A stretch of DNA of 38,065 bases from assembly GCA_051208045.1 (NCBI GenBank), contig JBPJFY010000023.1, forward strand, positions 1 through 38,065, given 5' to 3'. Positions 17,207 through 25,502 of this stretch are shown here, one piece after another. Below the pieces are notes generated by a model. The model saw only the letters and a program-made list of their open reading frames with translations. It made no database searches and was not told where the DNA came from. The stretch's first letter is position 1. Each line of letters starts with the position of its first letter. The translations under genes were made by a program, and so were the position numbers. The stretch comes from LZORAL124-50-18 sp051208045. GTDB taxonomy: Bacteria > Pseudomonadota > Gammaproteobacteria > Pseudomonadales > Oleiphilaceae.

Positions 17207-19618
17207 TTACGGTTCACTTTCACACGACACAGCTCTTTCTGTCCGTTGCCAGAAGCGACGTAGAACAGCGGCGAGTTCATCGATCGCTGGCAGGAATTGT
17301 GGCTGCCAATACGACGGAAAAAGCTTTCTATAGTCATAAGAAGCAAAACGCTGATCCACCAGGACCATCACGCCTTGATCGGTTTCCGACCGAATCACCC
17401 GCCCGGCAGATTGCTGCACGCGGGTGAAGCCGGGGTAAACACAAGCGCTGTTGAAGCCATTCTCCCCATGGAGCACATAATCATCACGGATCAAGCGCTT
17501 CAGGGTATCCATTTGCGGTAATGCGGGTCCGATGCAAATCGCGCCATGCAGCGCATCCCCTTTGAAATCCACCCCTTCCGCGAAGATCCCCCCGCTGATC
17601 ACGAAACCCACTAGCGGCTCGTGGTCTTCAAAAAACTGCGCCAGAAACGCCTGACGCGCATTGTCGTCCATGTCCGGTTCCTGAATGCAGCAGTCCGTTC
17701 CGGGGAACTGCGCACTGAAGTACTGAAACACCTGATTCATATACGCATACGAGGAGAAGAACACGAGGTACTTCCCCGGCCGCGTCTGACACACCTGTTC
17801 AATCAAAGCGCAAATGGCTGGCACCTGCGCTTCCCGATAGGCATAGCGGGTGTCAATCCAGGGGGCCACGAGCACACACTGATTTTGTGGGGGAAATGGC
17901 GAGGGTAATGAAAGTTCTTTGGGAGACTCCAGCCCTAACTCGGCGCGGTAAAATGCGCTGGGTCGGAGTGTTGCGGAGAAAAACACCTTGGCAGCCAGCG
18001 GTTTGTTGAGTTTGGTCAGCCAGTGCTGGGCATTTAAGCAAGCCAGCTCGATGGTTGCCGGGGCAGACTGGGTCAGCGTGCGATGACGTTCTGCGTACAA
18101 TTCTGCAATTTTCAGATACCGGAAAATCATCTTGAGACAATCCGTCATCGCACCATCCACACCGCCGTCCGGATCAAACCGTTGAAACGACGCCGACGCA
18201 TCCGCTGCCGCCATGACCACCTTTTCACAGGCGCGAATCGTACGAATATCCGGCGTATCGGCCACAGGTGGCTGGTCCTCCGCTTGAATCCGTTTCTTTA
18301 AGGCGTTTAACGCCCGTTTCATTGGGGATGCCCCCTTTCGTCGTAACAGGGGCGAAAGAGTACGGGCCTCCAACACGCCGGAATACATACCGCGCGCCCG
18401 ATCCGGCAGGTTATGCGCCTCATCCACCAAGGCCGCAATGCGATCCGAGGTTTCATCAAAGTACGCCAACCGCACCAGGGGATCATACAGGTAGTTATAA
18501 TCGCCAATGACGAGCGCTGCCCAGGGAATCATTCGCAGACTCAGTTCAAAGGCGCACACGCCATGCGTATCGGCCACCTCTGCGACGCGATCAGCATGCA
18601 TGGTCTCCGACTCCCACAGCGCTCGCATAGCGTCGGGTAAGCGATTGAAAAAACCCAGCGTGTGCGGGCACTGCTCGCATCCGGCCAACGCCGTTTCTGA
18701 CAGCCGTCCCGACAGGCAGGCACAGGTTTGCTGTTTGGCTCGCAGCTCCAGCACCGAAATGTGCAGGCCCTGCGCCTGCATGTGGGCAACGGCATCCAGC
18801 GCGACTTCCCGGCCGGTGCGCTTGGCCGTGAGGTAAAGGATCTTATCGATGTGTTGCTCGCCCAGATTCTTGATCGCAGGGAACAGCACGCTCATGGTTT
18901 TGCCGATGCCGGTGGGCGCTTCTGCCAATAACACGTCATGATCACGCAGCGTACGATACACGGCGGCGGCCAAACCCCGCTGACCCGGCCGGAATTCGCC
19001 ATAGGGAAATGTCAGCGCACGCGCGCTGGCCACCATTGCCTGTCGACGGGTTTCCACCTCGCGGAGCCAGCGTAGATACCCTTCCACCGCAGGTTGAAGC
19101 CACGCCAACAACGCGTCGCGCTGAAAGATTTCTTCATCAAAACAGATGGTGCCTTTCGGGACTTGCACCCAGGTCACACGCACCGTCACCGCCTCCAACG
19201 CCTGTTGTTCGGCATAGCACCAGGCATAGAGCTTTGCCTGTGCCCAGTGCAAGGAGTCCGGGGATTCCTCGGCGGGATCGGGCAACACGTAGGTACTTTT
19301 GATCTCTTCAATCAGCGGCGGCAGGTGTGCGGGGTACAACAAATCCACCCGCCCGGAAAACTGGAGCATGACGGGCTGGCCATCCACTTCGAACTCGTGC
19401 GCGTGTTGCACACGAAACTCGGCTTCCACCCCGGTTTCGCGCTTTTTCTGCAATCGTTGATGCGCACGTAACCCTTCTACCGCTGTGGGGCCGGGCTCCA
19501 GCGTATGGCGCAGATCACCCTGTTGCAGCGCTTGCGCCACAAACTGGCGAATGCCGATTTTCAGCGTCTGCGGCGCATCTGTCGCATTTTCGTCTTCACC
19601 AGACTCTGGCTTTGTCAT
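17207..19618 (-). CDS. Rad3/XPD-family DNA helicase with N-terminal PD-(D/E)XK nuclease domain
   Basis: An 803-residue protein with two parts. Residues about 60-185 look like a Cas4/RecB-type nuclease: GRVDLLY (Asp92) then PPLIEEIKST (Glu105, Lys107). Residues 205-800 form a superfamily 2 helicase with Walker A EAPTGIGKT (233-241), DEAH box VDEAHN (399-402) and a motif VI-like QSAGRVIRSE. Four cysteines placed as in the XPD iron-sulfur domain are visible (Cys301 or 299, 314, 317, 355). The expected activity is 5'-3' unwinding coupled to cutting in DNA repair. The ATG start has no strong ribosome-binding site. Upstream lies the AT-rich 19.6-22.9 kb block. A FAN1-type nuclease, a plausible functional partner, is encoded on the same strand at 25503. 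Confidence 0.88.
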   Translation of the reverse strand: MTKPESGEDENATDAPQTLKIGIRQFVAQALQQGDLRHTLEPGPTAVEGLRAHQRLQKKRETGVEAEFRVQHAHEFEVDGQPVMLQFSGRVDLLYPAHLPPLIEEIKSTYVLPDPAEESPDSLHWAQAKLYAWCYAEQQALEAVTVRVTWVQVPKGTICFDEEIFQRDALLAWLQPAVEGYLRWLREVETRRQAMVASARALTFPYGEFRPGQRGLAAAVYRTLRDHDVLLAEAPTGIGKTMSVLFPAIKNLGEQHIDKILYLTAKRTGREVALDAVAHMQAQGLHISVLELRAKQQTCACLSGRLSETALAGCEQCPHTLGFFNRLPDAMRALWESETMHADRVAEVADTHGVCAFELSLRMIPWAALVIGDYNYLYDPLVRLAYFDETSDRIAALVDEAHNLPDRARGMYSGVLEARTLSPLLRRKGASPMKRALNALKKRIQAEDQPPVADTPDIRTIRACEKVVMAAADASASFQRFDPDGGVDGAMTDCLKMIFRYLKIAELYAERHRTLTQSAPATIELACLNAQHWLTKLNKPLAAKVFFSATLRPSAFYRAELGLESPKELSLPSPFPPQNQCVLVAPWIDTRYAYREAQVPAICALIEQVCQTRPGKYLVFFSSYAYMNQVFQYFSAQFPGTDCCIQEPDMDDNARQAFLAQFFEDHEPLVGFVISGGIFAEGVDFKGDALHGAICIGPALPQMDTLKRLIRDDYVLHGENGFNSACVYPGFTRVQQSAGRVIRSETDQGVMVLVDQRFASYDYRKLFPSYWQPQFLPAIDELAAVLRRFWQRTERAVSCESEP

Positions 19619-19866
19619 GGGAAATTTGTGAGCAACCCGAATCGTATTTTTAAATGGTTCACCGGATTGTCACACGAACCCACTTTGCTAGGGAATCAAA
19701 AATTTTTCGTTTCGACATGGCAAAGAGGACCGAGTAAAAATTCAACCCGCAGGAAAGGCAACTTCAATCCATTCAGTGTCATCACTTCCTAAATTGACCC
19801 AGTTCGATTATCTTTGCGCCAGTGCAGCTCTCAATGGCTCCCATGTCCACCACACCAATCGAGCAG

Positions 19867-20178
19867 TTAATGCGACAACCGCGTCCATTCCGCCAGCGTG
19901 TCTGGAAATAGCCAGACCAATACCGCACAAAACGGGAAGACGTAAAAATATGCGTTCATTAAGTGATAGATATAGGGAGAAGCCCCTTTCAATTCCATGA
20001 AATGGTCAATGACCATACGCGCCTTGAAGACAATAATTCCGCAAATTGCCAGTGTGACGAGCAGGCCGGGTTCAGCGCGTTCTGCAATAGCTGCATTGGC
20101 GAGGGTTAATGCAATGAGCACCAGCCAAAGGCGGTCCACTCTTCGCTCATTGAGGTGCTCGGTTTCTTGCGTGTTCAT
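19867..20178 (-). CDS. Cytochrome c oxidase subunit IV-like / NorF-like membrane protein
   Basis: A 103-residue protein with three hydrophobic stretches (about residues 15-32, 36-52 and 73-93). The pattern GIIVFKARMVIDHFMELKGA matches the prokaryotic subunit IV family that includes NorF. It starts 15 bases after the NorE-like gene and follows a GGGGG ribosome-binding site. Members of this family accompany subunit III-like NorE proteins next to nitric oxide reductase genes, where they support activity without being catalytic. Here no norCB is linked. The next 248 bases (19619-19866) up to the helicase start hold no gene I can support. Confidence 0.75.
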   Translation of the reverse strand: MNTQETEHLNERRVDRLWLVLIALTLANAAIAERAEPGLLVTLAICGIIVFKARMVIDHFMELKGASPYIYHLMNAYFYVFPFCAVLVWLFPDTLAEWTRLSH

Positions 20179-20193
20179 CGTTTACCCCCGATG

Positions 20194-20826
20194 CTATCGA
20201 AGTACATACAGTAGTGGAAAAATCATGATCCATGCCAAATCGATCATGTGCCAGTAACAGGCGGCTGCGATCAGGCCGGCATGGTTAATGGCGTCAAACC
20301 GGCCCGACTTTATCTGGGTAATCGCCCAAATTATGCCACCGCTACCCCAGCCCACATGGAGCATATGATTGAACGTGGTGTAGTAATACACCGCATAAAA
20401 ATGGTTGGTATTGGTTTCTATGCCGTTGGCATAGTTCCACTGAAACTCCATGTACTTAACAAGCAGGTAGAGGCCGCCACACGCCACGGTCATCCACAGC
20501 CATCGAATGGCTTTAACCGCATTGCCTTTGCGCAATGAAAAAATACCCTTCACCAAAAAGTAACTACTCGAAATCAATACCACCGTGTTAATTGTGCCCG
20601 CCACCGTGTGCAGATTGAGCGGCCCGGTTTGAAATTCTTCGAGATAGTGTGCTCTTGCCAAGAAGTAGATGACAAAGAACAGAGCAAACTCCGTGAGTTC
20701 TGAGAAAATGCCGACCCAAATCGCCGGGTTTCCCGGAATGGACTTGGCGTCAAACACCGGCCGTGCCTCTTCTTCGGCTACACTGTCATCTGTAATTCCG
20801 GTTGAAATCTGGAAATGAGTCGTCAT
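20194..20826 (-). CDS. Cytochrome c oxidase subunit III-like / NorE-like protein
   Basis: A 210-residue integral membrane protein of the heme-copper oxidase subunit III family. Five hydrophobic helices are visible after a polar N-terminus. Typical features are GNPAIWVGIFSELTEFALFF near the first helix, LNLHTVAGTINTVVLISSSYF, and a late GLIAAACYWHMIDLAWIMIFPLLY. I start it at ATG 20826, nine bases after AGGTGG, instead of upstream codons that would overlap the dehydrogenase gene. It lies between a short-chain dehydrogenase and a NorF-like gene on one strand. Subunit III proteins lack metal centres, so alone it is not an oxidase. It presumably works with a nitric oxide reductase or oxidase encoded elsewhere. 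Confidence 0.8.
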   Translation of the reverse strand: MTTHFQISTGITDDSVAEEEARPVFDAKSIPGNPAIWVGIFSELTEFALFFVIYFLARAHYLEEFQTGPLNLHTVAGTINTVVLISSSYFLVKGIFSLRKGNAVKAIRWLWMTVACGGLYLLVKYMEFQWNYANGIETNTNHFYAVYYYTTFNHMLHVGWGSGGIIWAITQIKSGRFDAINHAGLIAAACYWHMIDLAWIMIFPLLYVLR

Positions 20827-20842
20827 AGTCATTACCCACCTA

Positions 20843-21688
20843 CTAACCACCAACTAAGCCAAAGGTCTCTTTTATTGAGGCTTCAAACACCTCCGGTGTC
20901 ATCCGCTTTTGGAGTGAAAGAAAAGTTGTAGCCTCTTCGCCCACGGGCGTACCAATCGGTGCTTGTTCATTTTCAATGACGGATTTTACCGAATCCGCTA
21001 CGGCCACAGGGCTGGGCCCTTCGTTGATTTTCTCCGCCACAATCGGAACAAAATGACTCGCCAAAGGCGCGTAGGGAGAGTCTGTGCTCAATGTTGCTGC
21101 ATTGGTTGCCAGCCCCTGTTTCACGAAATTGGTTTTGAACAAACCGGGTAACACCGAATGAACTCGAATACCAAATGGGGCAACCTCGTACCTTAAGGAA
21201 TCCGTAATGCCCTCAACGGCATATTTGGATGCGTTGTAATGTGCCAGCAACGGTAACCCCATTTTACCTAGAAACGAACTCACGTTAATTATTATACCCT
21301 GTCGCTGACGCCGCATAAGAGGCAGCACGGCTCGGCACATTCTAATGACGCCAAAGACATTTACATCGAACTGCTTGATGAATTCCTCGTCAGTACCTTC
21401 TTCAACACTGGCGACCAGACCAAATCCTGCATTGTTGACCAGAATGTCGATGCGCCCGCACTCCGTTTCAATCTGTTTTATCGCAGCGTTGATTGAGCCG
21501 GTATCGCAGACATCCAAATACACCGGATTGATCTCAACGCCTGCGGAAATTGCTTCCTGTTCCAGCAGCCTGGCACTGTCTCTGTTTCGGTATCCGGCAA
21601 ACACCAGGTATCCGCTTTTGGCGAGTAACAATGCGGTTTCCCGCCCCATGCCGGACGTTGCGCCGGTGATCAAGACAGCCTTTTTCAT
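20843..21688 (-). CDS. Short-chain dehydrogenase/reductase
   Basis: A 281-residue classical SDR with cofactor loop TGATSGMG (residues 8-15), NNAG (near 86-89), a catalytic Ser in NVSSF and the YNASK motif (Tyr151, Lys155). The GYRNRD segment after the second strand, with Arg, suggests NADP preference. I place the start at ATG 21688 because GAGG lies eight bases upstream; GTG 21694 is the alternative. The C-terminal substrate region (PVAVADSVKSVIENEQAPIGTPVGEEA) resembles group members annotated as general oxidoreductases. The gene leads into the NorE/NorF-like genes, 16 bases downstream, and follows a GAF/winged-helix regulator gene by about 120 bases. The substrate is unknown. Confidence 0.88.
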   Translation of the reverse strand: MKKAVLITGATSGMGRETALLLAKSGYLVFAGYRNRDSARLLEQEAISAGVEINPVYLDVCDTGSINAAIKQIETECGRIDILVNNAGFGLVASVEEGTDEEFIKQFDVNVFGVIRMCRAVLPLMRRQRQGIIINVSSFLGKMGLPLLAHYNASKYAVEGITDSLRYEVAPFGIRVHSVLPGLFKTNFVKQGLATNAATLSTDSPYAPLASHFVPIVAEKINEGPSPVAVADSVKSVIENEQAPIGTPVGEEATTFLSLQKRMTPEVFEASIKETFGLVGG

Positions 21689-21811
21689 AGTCACATCCTC
21701 AAAGTGGTTTCGTTTAAATTTATGAAAGCCACTTTACCAAGGCGCGCGAAGGAAGATGTGAGCGGAGAGTGAAAGAAAAGTGATATTTCCGTTATATTTT
21801 AAATGCGGCGT

Positions 21812-22804
21812 TTAGTCCGCGTGCACCGCAAGCAGAAAGCCCATCCCTGGCACAGTTTGAATGGCGATACCAGGCAGCTTTTTGCGAAGCCGCAATACGA
21901 GCGCGCGAAGCGACGATTCACTGACGATCACCTCCTTCCAAACAAATGCTTCAATGGAACGATGGCTGGACACCTGGTTACGTTGCCTGACCAGCAATTC
22001 AAGGAGCAACGACTCTTTCTTCGTGAGGGGAACAAGTTCGTCATTCAGGAATATGGCTTTCTGCTGTTCAATATAGGAATAGCCGTTACCCAGCGCCAGT
22101 TTGGTGGCTGGAGGGGCTGCCTCGTGGCTTGCCTGGTTCAGGTCTCTGCCAGCCTGTTTTTGAAGCAGCGCCGCTAACCGTCGTTTATACGACTGAAGTT
22201 CCTGTTCCACCATTTGTTTTTGTTGATTGTTGCGGTAGGCCTGTATGAGGTTGCCACAGGTATCAAGAAACGGGGAAAGGTATTCGATGAGTGTTTCGTC
22301 ATAGCCTGTTTTCCGATTGGCGATGCCGACCACGCCCAGCAAGGTTTCGCCGCTGTAGAAGGGCACACCCATGAACGTATTGAGGGGTGGATGCCCTTTG
22401 GGTAACCCGCCACTTCTTGGGTCATTGGCCGGGTCATTGGATATGACGTATTTGCCGGTTTTGAGTATTTCACCGTACAGTGTGTTGAGCTTAGAGAAAG
22501 TCAGCCCCTGCTTTTCTGTTCTCTCATACAGTTCACGGGTTTCCTTACTCCAGGATATGTTGGTGGTGGCATAGCTCTGTATGTAAGGTTTGCCTCTGTT
22601 GGTGTAAAACACTTCGCCAATGAAACCGTATTCGCTCTCCGTCAGATTCAGCAGAGAATCAAGCAATCCATTGAAAAGAATGTAGGGATTGGTTTCAGCA
22701 ATAAACTGGCTCAACGATTGGGTGATCATTGCAGTCAGTTCATAGTTTCTGGCTAACTGTTCTTGAGTTGGGAGTTCCGTAAACCGATTCATAGCGGGTG
22801 TCAT
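21812..22804 (-). CDS. GAF-domain transcriptional regulator with C-terminal winged helix
   Basis: A 330-residue protein with an N-terminal GAF sensor (about residues 25-195: ESEYGFIGEVFY, GLPKGHPPLNTFMGVPFYSGETLLGVVGIANRK). A helical linker follows (about 195-215), then a winged-helix DNA-binding domain of the OmpR effector type (about 240-327: FLNDELVPLTKKESLLLELLVRQ, VSESSLRALVLRLRKKL, ending TVPGMGFLLAV). No phosphoacceptor receiver domain is present, so the GAF domain presumably senses a small molecule directly. Start is ATG 22804 or 22792, without a good ribosome-binding site. Its position upstream of SDR-NorE-NorF on the same strand makes it the likely regulator of that cassette, and its base composition is AT-rich like theirs. 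Confidence 0.82.
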   Translation of the reverse strand: MTPAMNRFTELPTQEQLARNYELTAMITQSLSQFIAETNPYILFNGLLDSLLNLTESEYGFIGEVFYTNRGKPYIQSYATTNISWSKETRELYERTEKQGLTFSKLNTLYGEILKTGKYVISNDPANDPRSGGLPKGHPPLNTFMGVPFYSGETLLGVVGIANRKTGYDETLIEYLSPFLDTCGNLIQAYRNNQQKQMVEQELQSYKRRLAALLQKQAGRDLNQASHEAAPPATKLALGNGYSYIEQQKAIFLNDELVPLTKKESLLLELLVRQRNQVSSHRSIEAFVWKEVIVSESSLRALVLRLRKKLPGIAIQTVPGMGFLLAVHAD

Positions 22805-22863
22805 TCAGGTGAAAACGCATTCATTGTAACAGAGGAATTCTGAAGCTGGGGCGTTTACTCACT

Positions 22864-22922
22864 GGGCTCGATAGCCAGAGGTAGTGTCGAGCAGCCCGGA
22901 ACTGTATCATACTTATCCGGGC
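22864..22922 (+). promoter_or_regulatory. Overlapping inverted repeats in the regulator/CoA-transferase divergent region
   Basis: GCCCGGA at 22894-22900 pairs exactly with TCCGGGC at 22916-22922 (15-base loop). A second dyad, GCTCGA (22866-22871) with TCGAGC (22887-22892), can be extended by GG on the left to CC after a bulged A-G, and then competes for the shared GCCC. The two stems are therefore at least partly exclusive. They lie 75 to 130 bases before the CoA-transferase start, so they could be a leader switch or overlapping operators. Confidence 0.4.
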
Positions 22923-22996
22923 CCGCTTACGCTCCACATCTTTCTTCCCCTGTGCTAGAGTCTGCGCCAAAATCTCAGTTGAAGAAGGATAGCATC

Positions 22997-24190
22997 ATGA
23001 GCAAAGCACCGCTGGCAGGATTGAAGGTACTGGAACTGGGCAGTTTGATTGCCGGACCTTTTGCCACGCGGCTGTTTGCGGAGTTTGGGGCAGACGTCAT
23101 TAAAATCGAATCCCCCGATGGTGGTGATCCGCTGCGGAAATGGCGCAAGCTGTATGAAGGTACGTCTTTGTGGTGGTTTGTTCAGGCGCGTAATAAACAA
23201 TCCATTACGCTCAACCTGAAAGCGCCGGAAGGCAAGGAAATCCTGCGTAAACTGGTCGCCGAAGCAGACATTCTCGTCGAGAATTTTCGCCCGGGCGTGC
23301 TCGAAAAGCTCGGCTTTGACTGGGAAACACTCAAATCAATCAATCCCGGCCTCATTTTTGTGCGGCTCTCCGGCTTCGGGCAAACGGGCCCCTACAAAGA
23401 CCAACCCGGCTTTGGTGCGGTCGGTGAGTCGATGGGTGGCTTACGCTATATCACTGGCTTTGAAGACCGCCCCCCGGTACGTACCGGGATCTCCATTGGC
23501 GACTCGATTGCTGCCCTCTGGGCAGTGTTTGGTGCCCTTACCGCACTGCGTCACCGAGAAGTCGGTGGCGGACAGGGGCAAGTGGTGGATGTCGCCCTGT
23601 ACGAAGCCGTGTTTGCGATGATGGAAAGCATGGTGCCGGAATTCGATGTGTTTGGATTTATTCGGGAGCGCTCCGGGAACATCATGCCAGGTATCACCCC
23701 GTCCTGCATTCACACCACGGCGGACAATAAGGCCGTGCAGATTGGCGCCAATGGCGATGCGATTTTTAAACGCTTCATGCTGGCCATCGGCCGGAACGAT
23801 CTGGCCAACGCGCCCGACCTGGCCGATAACGCCGGGCGTGATGCTCGCCGGGACGAAATTTATGGTGTGATTGACGACTGGGCAGCTTCCGTCACCCTGA
23901 CGGAAGCGCTCCACCTGCTGGAAAAAGCGGAAGTGCCAGCCAGCCGGATCTACTCCGCCGAGGACATGTTTCAGGACCCACAATACCTGGCGCGGGAAAT
24001 GTTCCTCTCAGCCAAACTACCCACAGGCAAAGAATTCAAAATGCCGGGCATTGTTCCCAAGCTGTCAGAGACCCCTGGCACCACCAAATGGGTGGGCCCC
24101 CAGCTCGGCGAGCACACACAAAGCGTGCTCGAAGGGCTGGGTTACAGCAGCGAAGAAATTCAGCAACTGCGCAAGGGTGGCGCAATCTAG
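22997..24190 (+). CDS. CaiB/BaiF (family III) CoA-transferase
   Basis: A 397-residue acyl-CoA transferase that moves CoA between carboxylic acids through a glutamyl/aspartyl-CoA mixed-anhydride mechanism. The catalytic Asp is Asp169 in SIGDSIAALW, the same position as in formyl-CoA transferase. Other family signatures are VLELGSLIAGPFATRLFAEFGADVIKIE, RNKQSITLNLKAPEGKEIL, DILVENFRPGVLEKLGF and LSGFGQTGPYKD. ATG 22997 follows AAGGA by seven bases and is preferred to GTG 22952. It is divergent from the GAF regulator and converges with the PilU-like gene. Substrate cannot be inferred; no linked acyl-CoA dehydrogenase or ligase is present. Confidence 0.9.
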   Translation: MSKAPLAGLKVLELGSLIAGPFATRLFAEFGADVIKIESPDGGDPLRKWRKLYEGTSLWWFVQARNKQSITLNLKAPEGKEILRKLVAEADILVENFRPGVLEKLGFDWETLKSINPGLIFVRLSGFGQTGPYKDQPGFGAVGESMGGLRYITGFEDRPPVRTGISIGDSIAALWAVFGALTALRHREVGGGQGQVVDVALYEAVFAMMESMVPEFDVFGFIRERSGNIMPGITPSCIHTTADNKAVQIGANGDAIFKRFMLAIGRNDLANAPDLADNAGRDARRDEIYGVIDDWAASVTLTEALHLLEKAEVPASRIYSAEDMFQDPQYLAREMFLSAKLPTGKEFKMPGIVPKLSETPGTTKWVGPQLGEHTQSVLEGLGYSSEEIQQLRKGGAI

Positions 24191-24218
24191 TCCACCCCTC
24201 ACGAGAAAAGCATCGGCC

Positions 24219-25307
24219 TCAGGCGACCCGAGCGCCTCTGCGCGCGTGAAGCTGCCGCAGATCCAACCGCATATTGGTGCGAGAGGACGCGTGGCTCATT
24301 GCAGTCTCTTCCGAGATTTGCCCCGTTTGCCATAACATGCGCAATGATCGGTCCATCGAAATGCATCCGGTATCAGCGCCCTTTTCAATCGCCTCAGGAA
24401 TCACATTCAACTTGTTGTTGCGAATCAGTTCAGCCATATAGGGTGTATTGAGCATCAACTCCATGGCCAGCACCCGCCGACCATCTGTACCCGGTACCAG
24501 GCGTTGACAGACAATGGCTTTCAAGTTCACCGACAGATTCATCAGCAGCTCTTTGGTTGCCTGTTCGGGATAAAAGTTCACCATGCGATGAATAACCTGG
24601 GCCGCGGAATGGGCGTGCATCGAGGTCAGGCAGAGATGACCGGAATCCGCGAAGGACACGACATGACGCAGCGCATCATAATCACGTGTTTCACCGACAA
24701 GAATCAGATCCGGGTCCTCGCGCATGGCATGCTTCAAAGCACTGGCATAGGATTGGGTGTCCAGACCCACCTCACGTTGATCCACAATGCTTCGGGCATT
24801 TTTGTGCCAATATTCAATCGGGTATTCGATGGTGAGGATGTGATTACACGCGTTCTGATTGCGGTGGTGCACCAAGGACGCCAGTGTGGTGGATTTCCCC
24901 GCGCCGGTGTTTCCAGCAACGACAATTAAACCGGAATGCTCCATCGATAGCTGTTCGAAAATTTCTGGTAACCGTAATTGCTTGATTGTCGGGATGTCAT
25001 CACGGACATGGCGCACCACCATCGCAGGCAAGCCTCTCTGGTGATAGACATTGATACGGAATCGCCCGATACCTTCTACCGCCAGCGCAAGATCCAGTTC
25101 ACGCTCCTGTTCAAACCGCGCACGCTCTTCATCATTTAATACGGCATCCACCAGCACCGGTACCTGGCACTCATCCAGTCGCAGCGTGCTTACCGGGGTG
25201 ATCTTTCCTTCCATTTTTAAACAGGGTGGTGCATCCACACTGATATACAAATCCGAGGCATTTTTCTGCACCATCTCTCTGAGATAGGGCTCCATCATCT
25301 TCACCAT
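24219..25307 (-). CDS. PilT/PilU-like type IV pilus retraction ATPase (divergent)
   Basis: A 362-residue ATPase of the GspE/PilT family, closest in style to PilU. Walker A is GNTGAGKST (near residues 132-140), Walker B DLILVGETRD (catalytic Glu near 206) and the His box SMHAHSAAQVIHR. The Asp box reads TIEYPIEY where PilT/PilU normally have TIEDPIE, so the usual Asp is Tyr. GETRD replaces GEIRD. The N-terminal domain has the expected ASDLYISVDAPPCLKMEGKI. ATG 25307 is preferred to GTG 25310 because of AAGGGAG upstream. No other pilus genes are nearby. It could be an accessory, PilT-dependent motor or a pilus ATPase paralogue with altered catalysis. Confidence 0.87.
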   Translation of the reverse strand: MVKMMEPYLREMVQKNASDLYISVDAPPCLKMEGKITPVSTLRLDECQVPVLVDAVLNDEERARFEQERELDLALAVEGIGRFRINVYHQRGLPAMVVRHVRDDIPTIKQLRLPEIFEQLSMEHSGLIVVAGNTGAGKSTTLASLVHHRNQNACNHILTIEYPIEYWHKNARSIVDQREVGLDTQSYASALKHAMREDPDLILVGETRDYDALRHVVSFADSGHLCLTSMHAHSAAQVIHRMVNFYPEQATKELLMNLSVNLKAIVCQRLVPGTDGRRVLAMELMLNTPYMAELIRNNKLNVIPEAIEKGADTGCISMDRSLRMLWQTGQISEETAMSHASSRTNMRLDLRQLHARRGARVA

Positions 25308-25337
25308 CACTCGCTCCCTTGCAATTAGTTTCCCTGG

Positions 25338-25361
25338 CCCCCTTTGGCGGGGTGTTTTTTT
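25338..25361 (+). terminator. Terminator-like hairpin on the plus strand
   Basis: CCCCC (25338-25342) faces GG and GGGG (25346-25352, one C bulged) across a TTT loop, followed by TG and seven T bases to 25361. That is the form of an intrinsic terminator on the plus strand. Yet both flanking genes are on the minus strand, and the nearest plus-strand gene ends at 24190. Confidence 0.4.
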
Positions 25362-25502
25362 ATCGTGCTCGATATTTAATCAAGGAAGCGCGCATAAAAA
25401 CATGAACTTATTGAGGATACGCACCTTCAGCGCGTGGTTAATTAATGGAGTGTGAAGCCGGTCATGGTCGCTGCGGTTTCCAGCCAGCGGTGCTGTCTGC
25501 AA

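Noticed and set aside
19619..19866. Possible small genes in the AT-rich gap between helicase and NorF-like gene
   Set aside because: Open frames here are short, overlap the flanking genes in other frames and lack ribosome-binding sites.
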